A stretch of 64,000 nt of DNA from an uncultured beta proteobacterium (GCA_903823025.1 CAIJRK010000027.1:56278-120277), one strand, 5' to 3'; shown: positions 7,769 to 17,975, numbered from the stretch's first letter. The notes: generated by a model not told the origin, from the sequence alone. A program made the numbers and translations.

Positions 7769-8733
7769 GTCAACACGACAACACCATCCAACAGACAAGA
7801 ATGTTCCTTGAGAACATGGTCGGTCTTGCCATGAATGCGCAAGCGGCTGGGCTCGGTTTGACTGCTGAACAAGTGGTTGGTTCATCACTCGGGAAAATTA
7901 TCGAGATTGCAGAACAGCAATTTCCATTGGCAAAAGTCCTGGATAACTCTGATCTGGTTCTGCATGCAGAGGGCCCAGGCGCTTCGCAGTCTATGCCTTG
8001 GCTATCTGCTTTAACCTGGATGACAAGTACAGCTGAAACAAACATTCGGAAGCTTGCAGCAGCCTATTTCGACATGCGCGGTGGGGATGGAAAGCAGATT
8101 GCTAGGCGCATGGACCCACGACTTACAGGCATCGCGCCAGGAAGTCTGTGGATCGGCATCAAGCTGGAAGATGTGCCTCAAACGATAGTTGGTGTGGAGC
8201 ACGATTCGTCTTTGACACTGAGCGCTGAGCTTCACCTTCTGCCGGGATTGATTCGCTTCATCGATGATGAAGGAATGCGACCTGGTATCGAAGACATTGC
8301 ACCTGACCCAGCCATGCGTGATATTGGATTGGCGGCATTATTGAGGTTCGCACCATCTGGCCGCAAGGGCATTCATACTTTGGAAATTGGCTCACGGTCC
8401 GAAGGCTTGATGAGCCTTGGTCAAAGGGAGAGAGTAGTTCTCCGCGAGGCGATCAATAAACCCAGCATGCGGGCTACCGTATCAGGCAGTTTTATTGGAG
8501 AAATTCGAGAAGCAGATCTTGATAAGTCAAGACTGCATTTGAGAGGCGTGGAAGGCATTGGAACGTTGCGCTGCGTGGTTCCAGAAATGAGCGCCGAGCA
8601 CGCTCGGGCGCTTTTGGGTAGGCGTGTACGCGCGGTTGGTAACTACCAGGTCAACAAGGATGGTCGTCCCCGATTGATTTTTGTTGAGAGGTTTGAACAG
8701 GTCCCGGTTACTCAACCCCTTGATCTTCAATAG
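7765..8733 (+). CDS. Unknown protein partnered with the NTase-like gene
   Basis: 322 residues, soluble, no signal peptide or membrane span. Residues 1-45 look helical, around 90-200 is a mixed region, and the C-terminal third (about 225-315) is strand-rich with several Gly turns (GSFIGEIREADLDKSRLHLR, then RRVRAVGNYQVN), which could be a small beta-barrel or OB/SH3-like domain. It overlaps the upstream NTase-like gene by four bases and is followed by a gene-poor stretch, so the two form a self-contained cassette at the edge of the island. I do not recognise the family. Coupled, co-transferred pairs of this kind are often toxin-antitoxin or defence modules, but nothing in the sequence proves this. 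Confidence 0.75.
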   Translation: MSQHDNTIQQTRMFLENMVGLAMNAQAAGLGLTAEQVVGSSLGKIIEIAEQQFPLAKVLDNSDLVLHAEGPGASQSMPWLSALTWMTSTAETNIRKLAAAYFDMRGGDGKQIARRMDPRLTGIAPGSLWIGIKLEDVPQTIVGVEHDSSLTLSAELHLLPGLIRFIDDEGMRPGIEDIAPDPAMRDIGLAALLRFAPSGRKGIHTLEIGSRSEGLMSLGQRERVVLREAINKPSMRATVSGSFIGEIREADLDKSRLHLRGVEGIGTLRCVVPEMSAEHARALLGRRVRAVGNYQVNKDGRPRLIFVERFEQVPVTQPLDLQ

Positions 8734-9112
8734 TAGGGGATCTTCTGCATACCGTTTGGTTGCCCCAAATACGACAACGTTGTGAACGACAGCGAACTTC
8801 AGCTTTTCGAGGTCGTCTTGAGTAACACCTAAAACTCATCTGCGAAAATGTCACTTGATCCAAGGCTCTCTTTTGGGCAGAGCTCTCTTTTATGAAACGA
8901 AAGAGGATTTTTGGGTCACTGGGTGATCTGTATGCCTTGTTCCAGTATCCTGGCGCGTAAGATGGCCGCTTTCAGATACAGCTCACGGCGTGCCTAATTT
9001 TTGATGGCATTTAGTCTCGTGATGATGCATGTTTTTAGGAGGTTTAGGAAAATGCAGGGAATCCTGATTGGTTTTGGTGTAATCTTCTTGACTGTAGCTT
9101 GGAAAATGTCTT
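8734..9112. other. Gene-poor boundary between island and core
   Basis: 379 bases without a supportable gene. Two short open stretches exist: on the minus strand a frame continuing from about 8830 into the end of the upstream gene, and on the plus strand a 29-codon hydrophobic frame at 9052-9141 with a GGAGG nine bases before its ATG, which overlaps the pilD start out of frame. Composition shifts here from AT-richer island DNA to the GC-richer core. In related genomes pilB and pilC usually precede pilD, but no pilC end is visible, so the island appears to abut pilD directly. Confidence 0.5.
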
Positions 9113-9994
9113 ATGGATCAACAGTTTTGGTGCAACCTTGATTGCGTCCCTACACAGGTTTCTCAATGGTTTGATGCCACTGTGTTGGGCGTGCTGGGCT
9201 TGTTGATTGGCAGTTTTCTCAACGTCGTCATTTATCGGCTGCCTGTGATGCTTGAAGCGCAATGGAAAGCCGACTGTGCCGACATGCTGGATCAGGTCAC
9301 GCCCGCGACAGCACCTTTTAACCTGATGCTGCCGCGCTCGCGTTGCCCCCAATGCAACCACCTCATCCGCTGGTATGAAAACATTCCGCTAGTGAGTTAT
9401 CTGTTTTTGCGCGGCAAATGTTCGGCCTGTGCCACCCCCATCAGCCTGCGCTATCCGCTGGTTGAACTCCTCTGCGGCGCGTTGTTTTTCTATTGCGCCT
9501 GGACTTGGGGCGCCACGCCAACCGGACTGGCGTGGAGCGGCTTTGCCGCCGCGCTACTGGCGCTGGGCTTTATCGACTGGGACACCACGCTGCTGCCCGA
9601 TGACATCACTCTGCCCCTGCTCTGGGCGGGTCTGATCGCGGCGGCGCTGCATTGGACACCCGTGGGGTTGCCTGCAGCGATGTGGGGGGCGGTGGCGGGT
9701 TACTTATCTTTGTGGCTGGTTTACTGGGCCTTCAAACTGGTCACCGGTAAAGAAGGCATGGGCTTTGGCGACTTCAAGCTTTTTGCGGCGCTGGGCGCCT
9801 GGTTTGGCTGGCAGGCGCTAATACCTCTCATTTTGATGGCCTCGGTTTTGGGCGCTATCGTGGGCATTGCCATGAAGTTCTCCAGCGGTTTGCGCGAGGG
9901 CGGTTATGTGCCTTTTGGCCCTTTTTTAGCGTTGGCCGGATTCACCGCCATGTTTTTTAGCCCTGGCGCCATCCTTCGGTTTCTGGGACTTTAG
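9113..9994 (+). CDS. pilD: Prepilin leader peptidase/N-methyltransferase
   Basis: Integral inner-membrane aspartyl protease that removes the leader of type IV prepilins and pseudopilins and methylates the new N-terminus. 293 residues. Seen: GSFLNVVIYRLP (33-44), the zinc-binding pair CPQC (78-81) and CSAC (103-106) in the cytoplasmic loop, PLVELL, the first catalytic Asp region FIDWDTTLLPD (153-163) and the second GMGFGDFKL with Asp220, with seven or eight hydrophobic segments. Length is normal for the family. The start ATG at 9113 has no strong ribosome site, and the N-terminal 20 residues may be altered by the adjacent island junction. coaE follows after three bases. Confidence 0.95.
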   Translation: MDQQFWCNLDCVPTQVSQWFDATVLGVLGLLIGSFLNVVIYRLPVMLEAQWKADCADMLDQVTPATAPFNLMLPRSRCPQCNHLIRWYENIPLVSYLFLRGKCSACATPISLRYPLVELLCGALFFYCAWTWGATPTGLAWSGFAAALLALGFIDWDTTLLPDDITLPLLWAGLIAAALHWTPVGLPAAMWGAVAGYLSLWLVYWAFKLVTGKEGMGFGDFKLFAALGAWFGWQALIPLILMASVLGAIVGIAMKFSSGLREGGYVPFGPFLALAGFTAMFFSPGAILRFLGL

Positions 9995-9997
9995 TCG

Positions 9998-10609
9998 ATG
10001 GCGTCCATGTTTCGGCTGGGATTAACAGGCGGCATTGGCAGTGGCAAAAGCACGGTGGCCGGGTTTCTCGCTGCAAGCGGCGCTGTCCTGGTCGATGCCG
10101 ATGCCATTTCCCGCACCTTGACTGCGCCGGGCGGCGTGGCGATGCCATCCATTGAAGCCACTTTTGGCGCCTCTTTTGTGACCCCGGCAGGCGCGCTGGA
10201 TCGGGACAAAATGCGCACCCTGGCCCACACCGACACGGTGGCCCGGAAAAAGCTGGAGGCCATCATTCACCCCCTGGTGGCGCAAGAAACACAGCGACAA
10301 GTCGCGCAGGCGATCCGTGAAGCGCGACGTTGCATCGTTTTTGACATCCCTTTGCTGGTTGAGGCACGCACCTGGCGACAAAAACTGGATCATGTGCTGG
10401 TGGTGGATTGCACACCTGACGTGCAAATCAGTCGGGTCATGGCACGCAGCCATTTGACACATCTCAACATCACGCAAATTATGTCGTCCCAAGCGGGGCG
10501 TGAACAGCGTCTTGCTGCAGCCGACACAGTTATCTTTAATGAGGGCTTGTCACTTGAAGGGTTAGCTGACGAAGTGCATCAAATTCTGCCCCTCTTGGGG
10601 CTATCATGA
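9998..10609 (+). CDS. coaE: Dephospho-CoA kinase
   Basis: Last step of coenzyme A synthesis: ATP-dependent phosphorylation of dephospho-CoA at the ribose 3'-hydroxyl, in the cytosol. 203 residues, usual length. P-loop GLTGGIGSGKST at residues 7-18, DADAISR at about 34-40, and the lid-type region with RVMARSHLT. It starts three bases after pilD and its stop overlaps the zapD start (ATGA), as commonly seen in Burkholderiales. ATG 10007 (Met4) is an alternative start. Confidence 0.96.
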   Translation: MASMFRLGLTGGIGSGKSTVAGFLAASGAVLVDADAISRTLTAPGGVAMPSIEATFGASFVTPAGALDRDKMRTLAHTDTVARKKLEAIIHPLVAQETQRQVAQAIREARRCIVFDIPLLVEARTWRQKLDHVLVVDCTPDVQISRVMARSHLTHLNITQIMSSQAGREQRLAAADTVIFNEGLSLEGLADEVHQILPLLGLS

Positions 10610-11409
10610 GCGGCATCCGGCTTACCGAAGAAACCAGTTTGATCCTTTACGAATACCCCTTTAACGAGCGCATCCGCACCTATTTGCGATTGGAACACTT
10701 GTTCCTGCGTTTGGCCGAACTCGCCTCAAGAGACAATGCGCTGGATCACCACTACGCCCTCACGACGCTGTTCGAGATCATGGATGTGGGCGCGCGTGCC
10801 GACCTTAAATCCGATGTTCTCAAAGACCTGGACAAACAAAAGCATATTCTTGATGGTTACCGGGGCAACCCCGCCATCGCTGAAACGGTGCTGGACGACG
10901 TCATCACCCAGCTGTCTGCCTGTTTTCAGGGGGTGAACGCCTTGACCGGCAAAGTGGGTCAATCGCTCACTGAAAACGATTGGCTCATGAGCATCCGGAG
11001 CCGGGTCGGGATTCCGGGCGGTACCTGCGCCTTTGACTTGCCTGCCTACTACGCCTGGCAGCACAAACCGCCCGACCAGCGTCGCACCGATTTGCAACGC
11101 TGGACCGCCTCAATTGAGCCTGTAGCCGCCTCAATCTATATCTTGCTCAAGCTGCTTCGCGACTCTGGCGTGCCTCAAAAAATGATGGCGGTCGCCGGTC
11201 AGTTTCAACAAAACCTGCCACAAGGCAAAGCCTTTCAACTCTTGCGCATGACACTGCTGCCTTCATTGGCAGTCGTCCCGGAAATCAGCGGCAACCGTCT
11301 CATGGTGTCGATTCGACTGATGCGCCAAGGCGACGATGACCGCCTGCACCCCAGCACGGAAGACAACGCTTTTGAGCTGGTTCTGTGCTCATCAATCAAC
11401 CCCGCCTGA
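10606..11409 (+). CDS. zapD: Cell division protein ZapD
   Basis: Cytosolic FtsZ-binding protein that cross-links FtsZ filaments in the division ring. 267 residues, typical of ZapD (formerly YacF). It has the family N-terminus with ILYEYPFNERIRTYLRLEHL and a conserved basic centre with SRVGIPGGTCAFDLPAYYAW, then a C-terminal beta region. Overlaps coaE by four bases and is followed by yacG, the usual trio. Confidence 0.95.
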   Translation: MSGIRLTEETSLILYEYPFNERIRTYLRLEHLFLRLAELASRDNALDHHYALTTLFEIMDVGARADLKSDVLKDLDKQKHILDGYRGNPAIAETVLDDVITQLSACFQGVNALTGKVGQSLTENDWLMSIRSRVGIPGGTCAFDLPAYYAWQHKPPDQRRTDLQRWTASIEPVAASIYILLKLLRDSGVPQKMMAVAGQFQQNLPQGKAFQLLRMTLLPSLAVVPEISGNRLMVSIRLMRQGDDDRLHPSTEDNAFELVLCSSINPA

Positions 11410-11435
11410 ATACCGGTATTTCCCGCGCAATTGCC

Positions 11436-11648
11436 ATGAAAAACACCGACAAGCCCACACCAGACGCGTTAAAACATGTGCGTTGTCCGACCTGCGGCGG
11501 CGACAGTATTTTTGCGCCCGTCAACCCGTTTCGTCCTTTTTGCAGCGCCCGCTGCAAAAACATGGACTTGGGTGCGTGGGCCAGTGAAGGCTTCCGGATG
11601 CCCACCGATGACTTGTCAGATGACTCGCTGCCCAGGACGCCCCAATAA
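11436..11648 (+). CDS. yacG: DNA gyrase inhibitor YacG, zinc-finger protein
   Basis: Small zinc-binding protein reported to bind GyrB and inhibit gyrase. 70 residues from the ATG at 11436. The zinc site CPTCGG plus FCSARCKNMDLG (four Cys) is complete. The open frame extends upstream to 11385, but that extension overlaps zapD and lacks family features, so I chose 11436. Converges on the NUDIX gene 13 bases away. Confidence 0.93.
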   Translation: MKNTDKPTPDALKHVRCPTCGGDSIFAPVNPFRPFCSARCKNMDLGAWASEGFRMPTDDLSDDSLPRTPQ

Positions 11649-11661
11649 GCGGCCTCGCCCT

Positions 11662-12120
11662 TTAATCCTGAACAGCCCGTTCTTCGGCCAGCCACTGCAG
11701 CACCGGCACCGTGCCCGGTAAAACCGGGGCGACTTGCACCGGCAAACACTGCCACGCAAAGGACTGTGCCTCGCGCATCTGCAAGTCGCCTGACCAGTCA
11801 AAGACTTTGCAAAAGTTCAAGCGCACCAGGGCATGTGGATAGTCCACAAGCTTGGTTTTCCAGCGCGTGACAGGGCCGATGATGAGACCCAGTTCTTCAT
11901 CGAGTTCACGCCTTAACGCCTGTTCAACCGTCTCATGCGCCTCCAGCTTGCCGCCTGGAAACTCCCAGTAACCGGCATACACCTTGCCCACAGGGCGGGA
12001 GGTAAGCAAAAAGTCGCCCGCCGGTCGAATCAGGATACCTACTGCCACCTCAACAATCTGACGGTCAGCGCCACCCTCGCGGGGCAGCCCGACGTCTGCC
12101 ACCAACAGGGCTTGGTTCAT
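11662..12120 (-). CDS. NUDIX hydrolase, MutT-like 8-oxo-dGTP diphosphatase
   Basis: 152 residues. The NUDIX box is complete: GGKLEAHETVEQAL followed by RRELDEELGL at about residues 56-79, matching Gx5Ex7REUxEExGU. Similarity is to MutT, which hydrolyses 8-oxo-dGTP and prevents A:T to C:G transversions. The start overlaps the end of the next minus-strand gene by four bases, so it belongs to an operon with the AAA+ protein and argJ. In many Proteobacteria mutT lies near argJ/secA, which fits. The exact substrate cannot be read from the sequence. Confidence 0.9.
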   Translation of the reverse strand: MNQALLVADVGLPREGGADRQIVEVAVGILIRPAGDFLLTSRPVGKVYAGYWEFPGGKLEAHETVEQALRRELDEELGLIIGPVTRWKTKLVDYPHALVRLNFCKVFDWSGDLQMREAQSFAWQCLPVQVAPVLPGTVPVLQWLAEERAVQD

Positions 12121-12992
12121 ACCACGGCTTGCTTGCCCGCATAGTCGCGTGCAAACTGGTAAGCCACACGGCCACTGCGTGAACCCCGCTCCAGCGCCCA
12201 GACCAGCGAATCCTGTCGGGCTGCTTCAATGGCCGCAGGCGCCACGCCAAACGAGGTCAGCCATTGCGCCACGATGATCAAGTATTCGTTTTGCGTGAAC
12301 GGATAAAAACTAACCCACAAACCAAAACGCTCGGACAACGAAATTTTTTCTTCCACACCTTCGCCCGGGTGAACTTCGCCGTCCTCGGTGTGCGTGTACG
12401 TGAGGTTTTCTTTCAGGTACTCCGGCAACAAATGACGCCGGTTGCTGGTGGCGTAAATCAACACATTGGGCGTGGTGGCCGCAACCGAGCCATCCAGAAT
12501 CGACTTGAGCGCTTTGTAACCTGGCTCGCCGTCTTCAAAGCTCAAATCATCACAAAACACAATAAACTTTTCAGGCCGTTCAGACACCACATCAACAATG
12601 TCAGGCAAGTCGATTAAATCAGCCTTGTCCACCTCAATCAGGCGCAAACCGCGTGCGGCATATTCGTTCAAACAGGCTTTGATCAAGGACGATTTACCGG
12701 TGCCGCGCGCGCCCGTCAACAGCACGTTGTTAGCGGGTTTACCGCTGACAAACTGCAAGGTATTGGTCTGGATTTTTTCTTTTTGTGGCTCAATTTCTTT
12801 CAAGTCAGCCAAGCGCATCGCGCCCACATGACGAACCGGCTCCAGCGCGCCATGGCCGGAACTGCGTTTGCGGTAGCGGTAAGCCACCGAGGCGGTCCAG
12901 TCAGGGTTTGAAAGCGGCTGCGGCAGCACCGATTCAATCCGGCTGATGAGTTGTTCCGCACGCAGCAATAAATGTTCAAACTTCTCGTTCAT
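12117..12992 (-). CDS. DUF815-family AAA+ ATP-binding protein
   Basis: 291 residues from the ATG at 12992, which overlaps the argJ stop (ATGA); the longer frame to 13040 lies inside argJ and is unlikely. Walker [14 protein letters not shown] at about residues 92-104, Walker [12 protein letters not shown], sensor-1-like region [16 protein letters not shown]815 proteins are predicted AAA+ ATPases of unknown process. The position between argJ and the MutT-like gene is conserved in Burkholderiales and suggests co-expression only. Confidence 0.9.
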   Translation of the reverse strand: MNEKFEHLLLRAEQLISRIESVLPQPLSNPDWTASVAYRYRKRSSGHGALEPVRHVGAMRLADLKEIEPQKEKIQTNTLQFVSGKPANNVLLTGARGTGKSSLIKACLNEYAARGLRLIEVDKADLIDLPDIVDVVSERPEKFIVFCDDLSFEDGEPGYKALKSILDGSVAATTPNVLIYATSNRRHLLPEYLKENLTYTHTEDGEVHPGEGVEEKISLSERFGLWVSFYPFTQNEYLIIVAQWLTSFGVAPAAIEAARQDSLVWALERGSRSGRVAYQFARDYAGKQAVV

Positions 12993-14218
12993 GAGCGATA
13001 GTCCGCGTTGATGGTGACGTAATCGTGGCTCAGATCGCAAGTCCAGATCGTGTCGGCTGCCGCGCCGCGTCCCAGCACCACACGCACCGTAATTTCGCTT
13101 TGTTTCATGACGCGCTGACCGTCTTCTTCGTGGTACAGCGGATGACGCCCGCCCGCCGTCACCACATGAACGGCGTCAAGGTACAGCTCAATGCCGGTCT
13201 GATCCAGATCAGCAATACCGGCATAACCCACAGCGGCCAGAATGCGGCCCAGATTGGGGTCGCTGGCAAAGAAAGCTGTTTTAACCAGCGGCGAATGGGC
13301 AATGGCATACGCCACCTGGCGGCACTCGGCCTGTGTTTTTCCGCCTTCGACTTGAATCTCGATAAATTTGGTGGCGCCTTCGCCATCGCGCACGATGGCT
13401 TGCGCAAGCTTTAACGCAACGTCCAGCATGGCGGCTTTGAGCGTTTGTCCATGCGGGCTGTCCCAGGAAACAATCGGCACATGCGTCGCTTTGTTGCTGG
13501 CAATCACGACAAAGGAGTCGTTGGTGGAGGTGTCGCCATCCACTGTCACCCGGTTGAAGGAGCCTTCAGCCAGTTCGGTGGCGAGCTGCTGCATCAAGGC
13601 GGGGCTGACACAAGCATCCGTGGCGATAAACCCCAGCATGGTGGCCATGTTGGGACGAATCATGCCCGCGCCCTTGCTGATACCGGTGATGCTGATCAAC
13701 GCGTCACCCAGCTTCACCTGTTGACCAAAGGCCTTGGGGACGGTGTCGGTGGTCATGATGGCCTGCGCTGCGCGCAACCAGTTGTCCTCGCGCGCGTCAG
13801 CCAGGGCGCCGTCAAGACCGGCTTCAATGCGCTCGGTGGGCAACGCCTCCATGATGACGCCGGTTGAAAACGGCAATACCTCTTGCGGTGAAATATGAAG
13901 CTTGCGGGCCAGGGCAACACAGGTGCTCAAGGCACGAACCCGGCCATCGTCACCCGTTCCCGCGTTAGCATTACCGGTGTTGATCAGCATAGCCCGGATG
14001 CCAGTGCCACGGCCCAAGTGTTCCCGACACAGCTGCACCGGGGCTGCACAAAAACGGTTTTGCGTGAATACGCCCGCCACCGAAGCGCCTTCGTCGATCA
14101 AGACAACGGTCAAGTCTTTGCGGTCGGCCTTGCGTATACCCGCTTCGGTCACACCAAGGCGAACGCCCGACACGGGATAGAGTTCTGCCGAATCAGGCAC
14201 AGCTAAGTTAACAGACAT
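12989..14218 (-). CDS. argJ: Bifunctional ornithine acetyltransferase/N-acetylglutamate synthase
   Basis: Transfers the acetyl group from N-acetylornithine to glutamate, making the arginine pathway cyclic, and may also use acetyl-CoA. 409 residues, usual length. The self-cleavage site is visible in [15 protein letters not shown] (the Thr of ATMLG becomes the catalytic N-terminus of the beta chain), at about residues 187-201. Preceded by a short leader with GGA-type ribosome site. Downstream gene overlaps by four bases. Confidence 0.96.
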   Translation of the reverse strand: MSVNLAVPDSAELYPVSGVRLGVTEAGIRKADRKDLTVVLIDEGASVAGVFTQNRFCAAPVQLCREHLGRGTGIRAMLINTGNANAGTGDDGRVRALSTCVALARKLHISPQEVLPFSTGVIMEALPTERIEAGLDGALADAREDNWLRAAQAIMTTDTVPKAFGQQVKLGDALISITGISKGAGMIRPNMATMLGFIATDACVSPALMQQLATELAEGSFNRVTVDGDTSTNDSFVVIASNKATHVPIVSWDSPHGQTLKAAMLDVALKLAQAIVRDGEGATKFIEIQVEGGKTQAECRQVAYAIAHSPLVKTAFFASDPNLGRILAAVGYAGIADLDQTGIELYLDAVHVVTAGGRHPLYHEEDGQRVMKQSEITVRVVLGRGAAADTIWTCDLSHDYVTINADYRS

Positions 14219-14273
14219 TTTTTTCCTTCAGTTAGTTGAGCAATTTAACCAAAAACACAGGCTGAAAAGACAA

Positions 14274-14302
14274 TCGGGCCTTGGAAATAAGCCAAGGCCC
14301 GA
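14274..14302 (-). terminator. Terminator after secA
   Basis: Perfect 11-bp inverted repeat TCGGGCCTTGG (14274-14284) / CCAAGGCCCGA (14292-14302) with a 7-base loop, 20 bases beyond the secA stop. Read on the minus strand it is followed by TTGTCTTTTC, a moderate T tract. It separates secA from argJ. Confidence 0.75.
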
Positions 14303-14322
14303 GGATTAGCAACGGCTTGACT

Positions 14323-17088
14323 TCAAGCCAGCTTGCCGTGGCAATGTTTGTATTTTTTACCGCTGCCACAAGGGCAAAGGTCATTGCGACCGACACGCGA
14401 CACCGGCGCCCCCAGAGGCGGCAACGCCGGACTGACCGCTCTGTAATTAACCCGGGTCTCGATCTCACCCGTTTCAGTGGGCGCGGTGTAAGTCACATTG
14501 GCCAGACTTTCGCCCCGGTTTTCCATCTCATCGGCGGCCAGCTCCAGTGCTTCACGCGATTGCACCTTGACCGTCATCAGCACCTTGGTCACGTCGTTCT
14601 TGACCGAGTCAAGGAGCTGACCAAACAGCTCAAACGCCTCACGCTTGTATTCCTGCTTGGGCTGCTTTTGGGCATAACCCCGCAAATGGATACCTTGACG
14701 CAAATAATCCAGCGCGCTGAGGTGATCACGCCAATGGGTGTCAATGCTTTGCAACAAAACCATGCGCTCAAACTGGGTGAAGTTTTCACCGCCGGCGAGT
14801 TCCAGCTTGGCTGCAAAAACGGCATGGGCTTCAAGCCGCACCCGCTCCAGCAAATCCTCATCAGAAATGGCACTGGCCTCGCTGACTTGCTGCTGCAGTG
14901 ACAACTTCACTTGCCACTCATCGGCCAAAATCTTTTCCAGTGCGGCAATTTCCCATTGTTCTTCAACCGATTCCGCAGGCACATATTGGCGCACGAGGTC
15001 ATTGAAACAACCTTCACGCAAAGAGGTGATTTGAGCTGACAGGTCGCTGGCATCCAGAATTTCGTTGCGCTGTTGGTAAATCACCTTGCGCTGGTCGTTG
15101 GAGACGTCATCGTATTCAAGCAGCTGCTTGCGCATATCGAAATTGCGGGCCTCAACCTTGCGCTGCGCGCTCTCAATGCTGCGCGTCACGATGCTGGCCT
15201 CAATCGCTTCGCCGTCCGGCATTTTCAGCCGATCCATGATGGACTTGACCCGGTCACCGGCAAAAATACGCATCAGCGAATCGTCAAGACTCAGATAGAA
15301 ACGCGATGAACCGGGGTCGCCCTGACGGCCTGAACGACCACGCAACTGATTGTCAATCCGGCGCGACTCGTGCCGCTCAGTGGCAATGATGCGCAAGCCG
15401 CCCAGCGCCTTGACCTGCTCATGGACAGCTTGCCACTCCGCGCGAATCGCGGCTATCTTTTGCTGTTTCTGTTCAGCGTTAAGCGACGCATCGGCCTCGA
15501 CCGCCTGCTCGGCCTGACCGATACTACCGCCCAGCACAATGTCGGTCCCGCGACCCGCCATGTTGGTTGCAATGGTGATCATTTTGGGGCGCCCGGCCTG
15601 CGCCACAATGTCAGCCTCACGCTCATGTTGTTTGGCGTTGAGCACTTGGTGCGGAAGCTTTTCTTTTTCCAGCAACTGCGCAATGATTTCCGAATTCTCA
15701 ATCGAGGTGGTTCCCACCAGCACCGGCTGACCCCGCTCATAACATTCACGAATGTCTTGGATGGCGGCTTCGTACTTTTCACGCGTGGTTTTGTAAACCC
15801 GGTCCAGCTGATCGACCCGTTTGCTGGGGCGGTTAGGCGGCATGACCAAGGTTTCCAGGCCATAAATCTCCTGGAATTCAAAGGCTTCGGTATCCGCCGT
15901 GCCGGTCATGCCAGCCAACTTGCCGTAGAGACGGAAGTAGTTCTGAAACGTGATAGACGCCATTGTCTGGTTTTCAGGCTGAATAGTGACGCCCTCTTTC
16001 GCTTCAACCGCTTGATGCAACCCTTCGCTCCAGCGCCGACCTGACATCAAACGGCCCGTGAACTCGTCCACAATCACAATTTCGCCATCCTGCACCACAT
16101 AGTGCTGATCGCGGTGATAGAGGTGATTGGCCCGCAAGGCGGCATAGACGTGGTGCATTAGCGCAATGTTGGCCGGGTCGTAAAGCGAGGTTCCTTCAGG
16201 AATCAACCCCAACTCGTACAACACACGCTCGGAACTCTCGTGGCCTTGTTCCGTCAAAAATACCTGATGGCTCTTTTCATCCAGCGTAAAGTCGCCTGGT
16301 TTCGTGATACCTTCACCCGTGCGCGGATCCGCTTCACCTTCCTGCAAATGCAGCAGGGGAATCATTTTGTTGATGGCGATATAAAGATCCGTATGGTCTT
16401 CCGCTTGGCCGCTGATGATGAGCGGGGTGCGCGCCTCATCAATCAGAATCGAATCAACCTCATCCACGATGGCGTAATTTAACCCGCGCTGAACCCGGTC
16501 AACCGACTCGTAAACCATGTTGTCACGCAAATAGTCAAAGCCATACTCGTTGTTGTTCCCGTAGGTAATATCCGCACGATAGGCCGCCTGCTTTTCATCG
16601 CGCGACATGTTGGGCAAGTTAATACCCACCGTCAGGCCGAGAAAATTGTAGAGTTTGCCCATCCACTGCGCATCCCGATTCGCGAGGTAGTCGTTTACAG
16701 TCACGACGTGAACGCCTTTGCCGGTTAACGCATTGAGGTACACCGGCAAAGTCGCGGTCAGCGTTTTGCCTTCGCCGGTTCCCATTTCGGAAATCTTGCC
16801 GTTGTGCAGTGACATGCCGCCCAGCAACTGCACATCAAAGTGACGCATTTTCATGATCCGCTTGGAACCTTCACGCACGACGGCAAAGGCCTCCGGCAAC
16901 ACACTCTCCAGCGAGGCGCCTTGCGCGACGCGTTCTTTGAATTCTTGCGTTTTAGCGCGCAAATCGTCGTCCGTCAGCTTCTCAAACTCGGCTTCCATCG
17001 CATTGATGCGAGCCACGCTAGAGCGGTATTGTTTAAGCAGACGATCATTGCGGCTGCCGAAAATTTTAGTAAGAATGTTTATGGCCAT
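14323..17088 (-). CDS. secA: Preprotein translocase ATPase SecA
   Basis: Peripheral motor that drives unfolded preproteins through SecYEG. 921 residues, full length. Features: [19 protein letters not shown] (nucleotide-binding domain 1, about 103-121), [19 protein letters not shown], the GTADTEA and TTSIENSE region, [17 protein letters not shown] near 640, and the C-terminal zinc-binding tail [14 protein letters not shown], which contacts SecB and ribosomes. The divergent dciA-like gene starts 200 bases upstream, leaving a shared promoter region at 17089-17288. Confidence 0.98.
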   Translation of the reverse strand: MAINILTKIFGSRNDRLLKQYRSSVARINAMEAEFEKLTDDDLRAKTQEFKERVAQGASLESVLPEAFAVVREGSKRIMKMRHFDVQLLGGMSLHNGKISEMGTGEGKTLTATLPVYLNALTGKGVHVVTVNDYLANRDAQWMGKLYNFLGLTVGINLPNMSRDEKQAAYRADITYGNNNEYGFDYLRDNMVYESVDRVQRGLNYAIVDEVDSILIDEARTPLIISGQAEDHTDLYIAINKMIPLLHLQEGEADPRTGEGITKPGDFTLDEKSHQVFLTEQGHESSERVLYELGLIPEGTSLYDPANIALMHHVYAALRANHLYHRDQHYVVQDGEIVIVDEFTGRLMSGRRWSEGLHQAVEAKEGVTIQPENQTMASITFQNYFRLYGKLAGMTGTADTEAFEFQEIYGLETLVMPPNRPSKRVDQLDRVYKTTREKYEAAIQDIRECYERGQPVLVGTTSIENSEIIAQLLEKEKLPHQVLNAKQHEREADIVAQAGRPKMITIATNMAGRGTDIVLGGSIGQAEQAVEADASLNAEQKQQKIAAIRAEWQAVHEQVKALGGLRIIATERHESRRIDNQLRGRSGRQGDPGSSRFYLSLDDSLMRIFAGDRVKSIMDRLKMPDGEAIEASIVTRSIESAQRKVEARNFDMRKQLLEYDDVSNDQRKVIYQQRNEILDASDLSAQITSLREGCFNDLVRQYVPAESVEEQWEIAALEKILADEWQVKLSLQQQVSEASAISDEDLLERVRLEAHAVFAAKLELAGGENFTQFERMVLLQSIDTHWRDHLSALDYLRQGIHLRGYAQKQPKQEYKREAFELFGQLLDSVKNDVTKVLMTVKVQSREALELAADEMENRGESLANVTYTAPTETGEIETRVNYRAVSPALPPLGAPVSRVGRNDLCPCGSGKKYKHCHGKLA

Positions 17089-17288
17089 GAATGCAAAACG
17101 GGTCTATCGAGCCACTTGGGCCAACAGAGCAGCGCAATCCTTTTTTAATCTGAATGAAATGGAGTCACTTTCAATGAAGTGCAATCGTTTGAGCAGAATA
17201 CACCCTGTCGAAGAGACCCTCTGGATAATTTTACCTGCGCAAGCGCACAGGATAATGCATCCTTTGATCACTCCCGTTAAGACCGCCA

Positions 17289-17594
17289 ATGAACCGCCGC
17301 CATCAATCAGTCACGTTGCTACAGGCCACGCAAGGCTCGCCCACACTGGCCAAGTTATTGGCGCTGGCTGGCGATTCGGCGGCGCGACTGAAGGCGATTG
17401 AATCGCTCATTCCAGTTGGGCTGCGGGCTGCCGTCAGAGCCGGTCCTATTGAAGACGCCGTGTGGTGTCTGATTGTGAACAATAACGCGGCAGCAGCCAA
17501 AATTCGCCAACTTTTACCCGCACTGCAAGCGCATTTAACAGGCAAGGGGTGGGATGTGAAATCAATCCGCGTCAAAGTTCAGGTAACACGTTAA
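17289..17594 (+). CDS. dciA: DciA-like DUF721 protein
   Basis: 101 residues of the DUF721/DciA family; DciA proteins help load the replicative helicase DnaB in bacteria lacking DnaC-type loaders. It has the family pattern of a short helical N-terminus, then a beta-alpha-beta (KH-like) segment with VWCLIVNNNAAAAKIRQLLP. Transcribed away from secA. The symbol is given by family and context; similarity of DUF721 members is low, so moderately sure. Confidence 0.75.
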   Translation: MNRRHQSVTLLQATQGSPTLAKLLALAGDSAARLKAIESLIPVGLRAAVRAGPIEDAVWCLIVNNNAAAAKIRQLLPALQAHLTGKGWDVKSIRVKVQVTR

Positions 17595-17803
17595 GTGTGT
17601 TGATGACCGCTGTTGCAAGCGATAGTGTGATGGTCGTCGACGTAACGCTAATCCGACAAGTTGATCAGTCGTCTTAATGACCACAGCAAGCAATCACATC
17701 AAAGTCCATCGTCAACGGCATACACCAAGCGGTGAGTTTCCTCAATTCGCCGGGTCGATAGCAGAGGCAATGGTTTCCATGCTTCATAGCCAATTTCTCA
17801 ATA

Positions 17804-17839
17804 AAAAATCCTCCAGGTATTACTACTTGGAGGATTTTT
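17804..17839 (-). terminator. Strong bidirectional hairpin after tRNA-Thr
   Basis: AAAAATCCTCCA (17804-17815) pairs perfectly with TGGAGGATTTTT (17828-17839); the stem extends inward by about four further pairs to a TTAC loop. T runs are present on both strands. It lies 9 bases past the 3' end of the minus-strand tRNA and is the obvious terminator for it. Confidence 0.85.
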
Positions 17840-17848
17840 ATGAGAGCG

Positions 17849-17924
17849 TGGTGCCGATTGTCGGATTCGAACTGACGACCTACCGCTTACAAGGCGGTTG
17901 CTCTACCAACTGAGCTAAATCGGC
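17849..17924 (-). tRNA. tRNA-Thr (anticodon TGT)
   Basis: Reading the minus strand, a complete 76-base cloverleaf is present: acceptor GCCGATT/AATCGGC, D arm GCTC..GAGC with AGTTGGTA loop, anticodon stem ACCGC/GCGGT around CTTGTAA (anticodon TGT, codon ACA), variable AGGTC, T stem GTCAG region with TTCGAAT, discriminator A and an encoded CCA. No other tRNA was found in the window. Confidence 0.96.
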
Positions 17925-17975
17925 ACATGCATTATTCTACTGGACTCTTGCGACCTACTTGGAACAAGGAGACAA

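Noticed and set aside
8527..8830. Minus-strand open frame crossing the end of the NTase partner gene
   Set aside because: Lies mostly antisense to a better supported gene and has no plausible start; noted only in the boundary entry.
17677..17913. 78-codon plus-strand frame near tRNA-Thr
   Set aside because: It reads through the terminator hairpin and the tRNA gene antisense, so it is not a gene.
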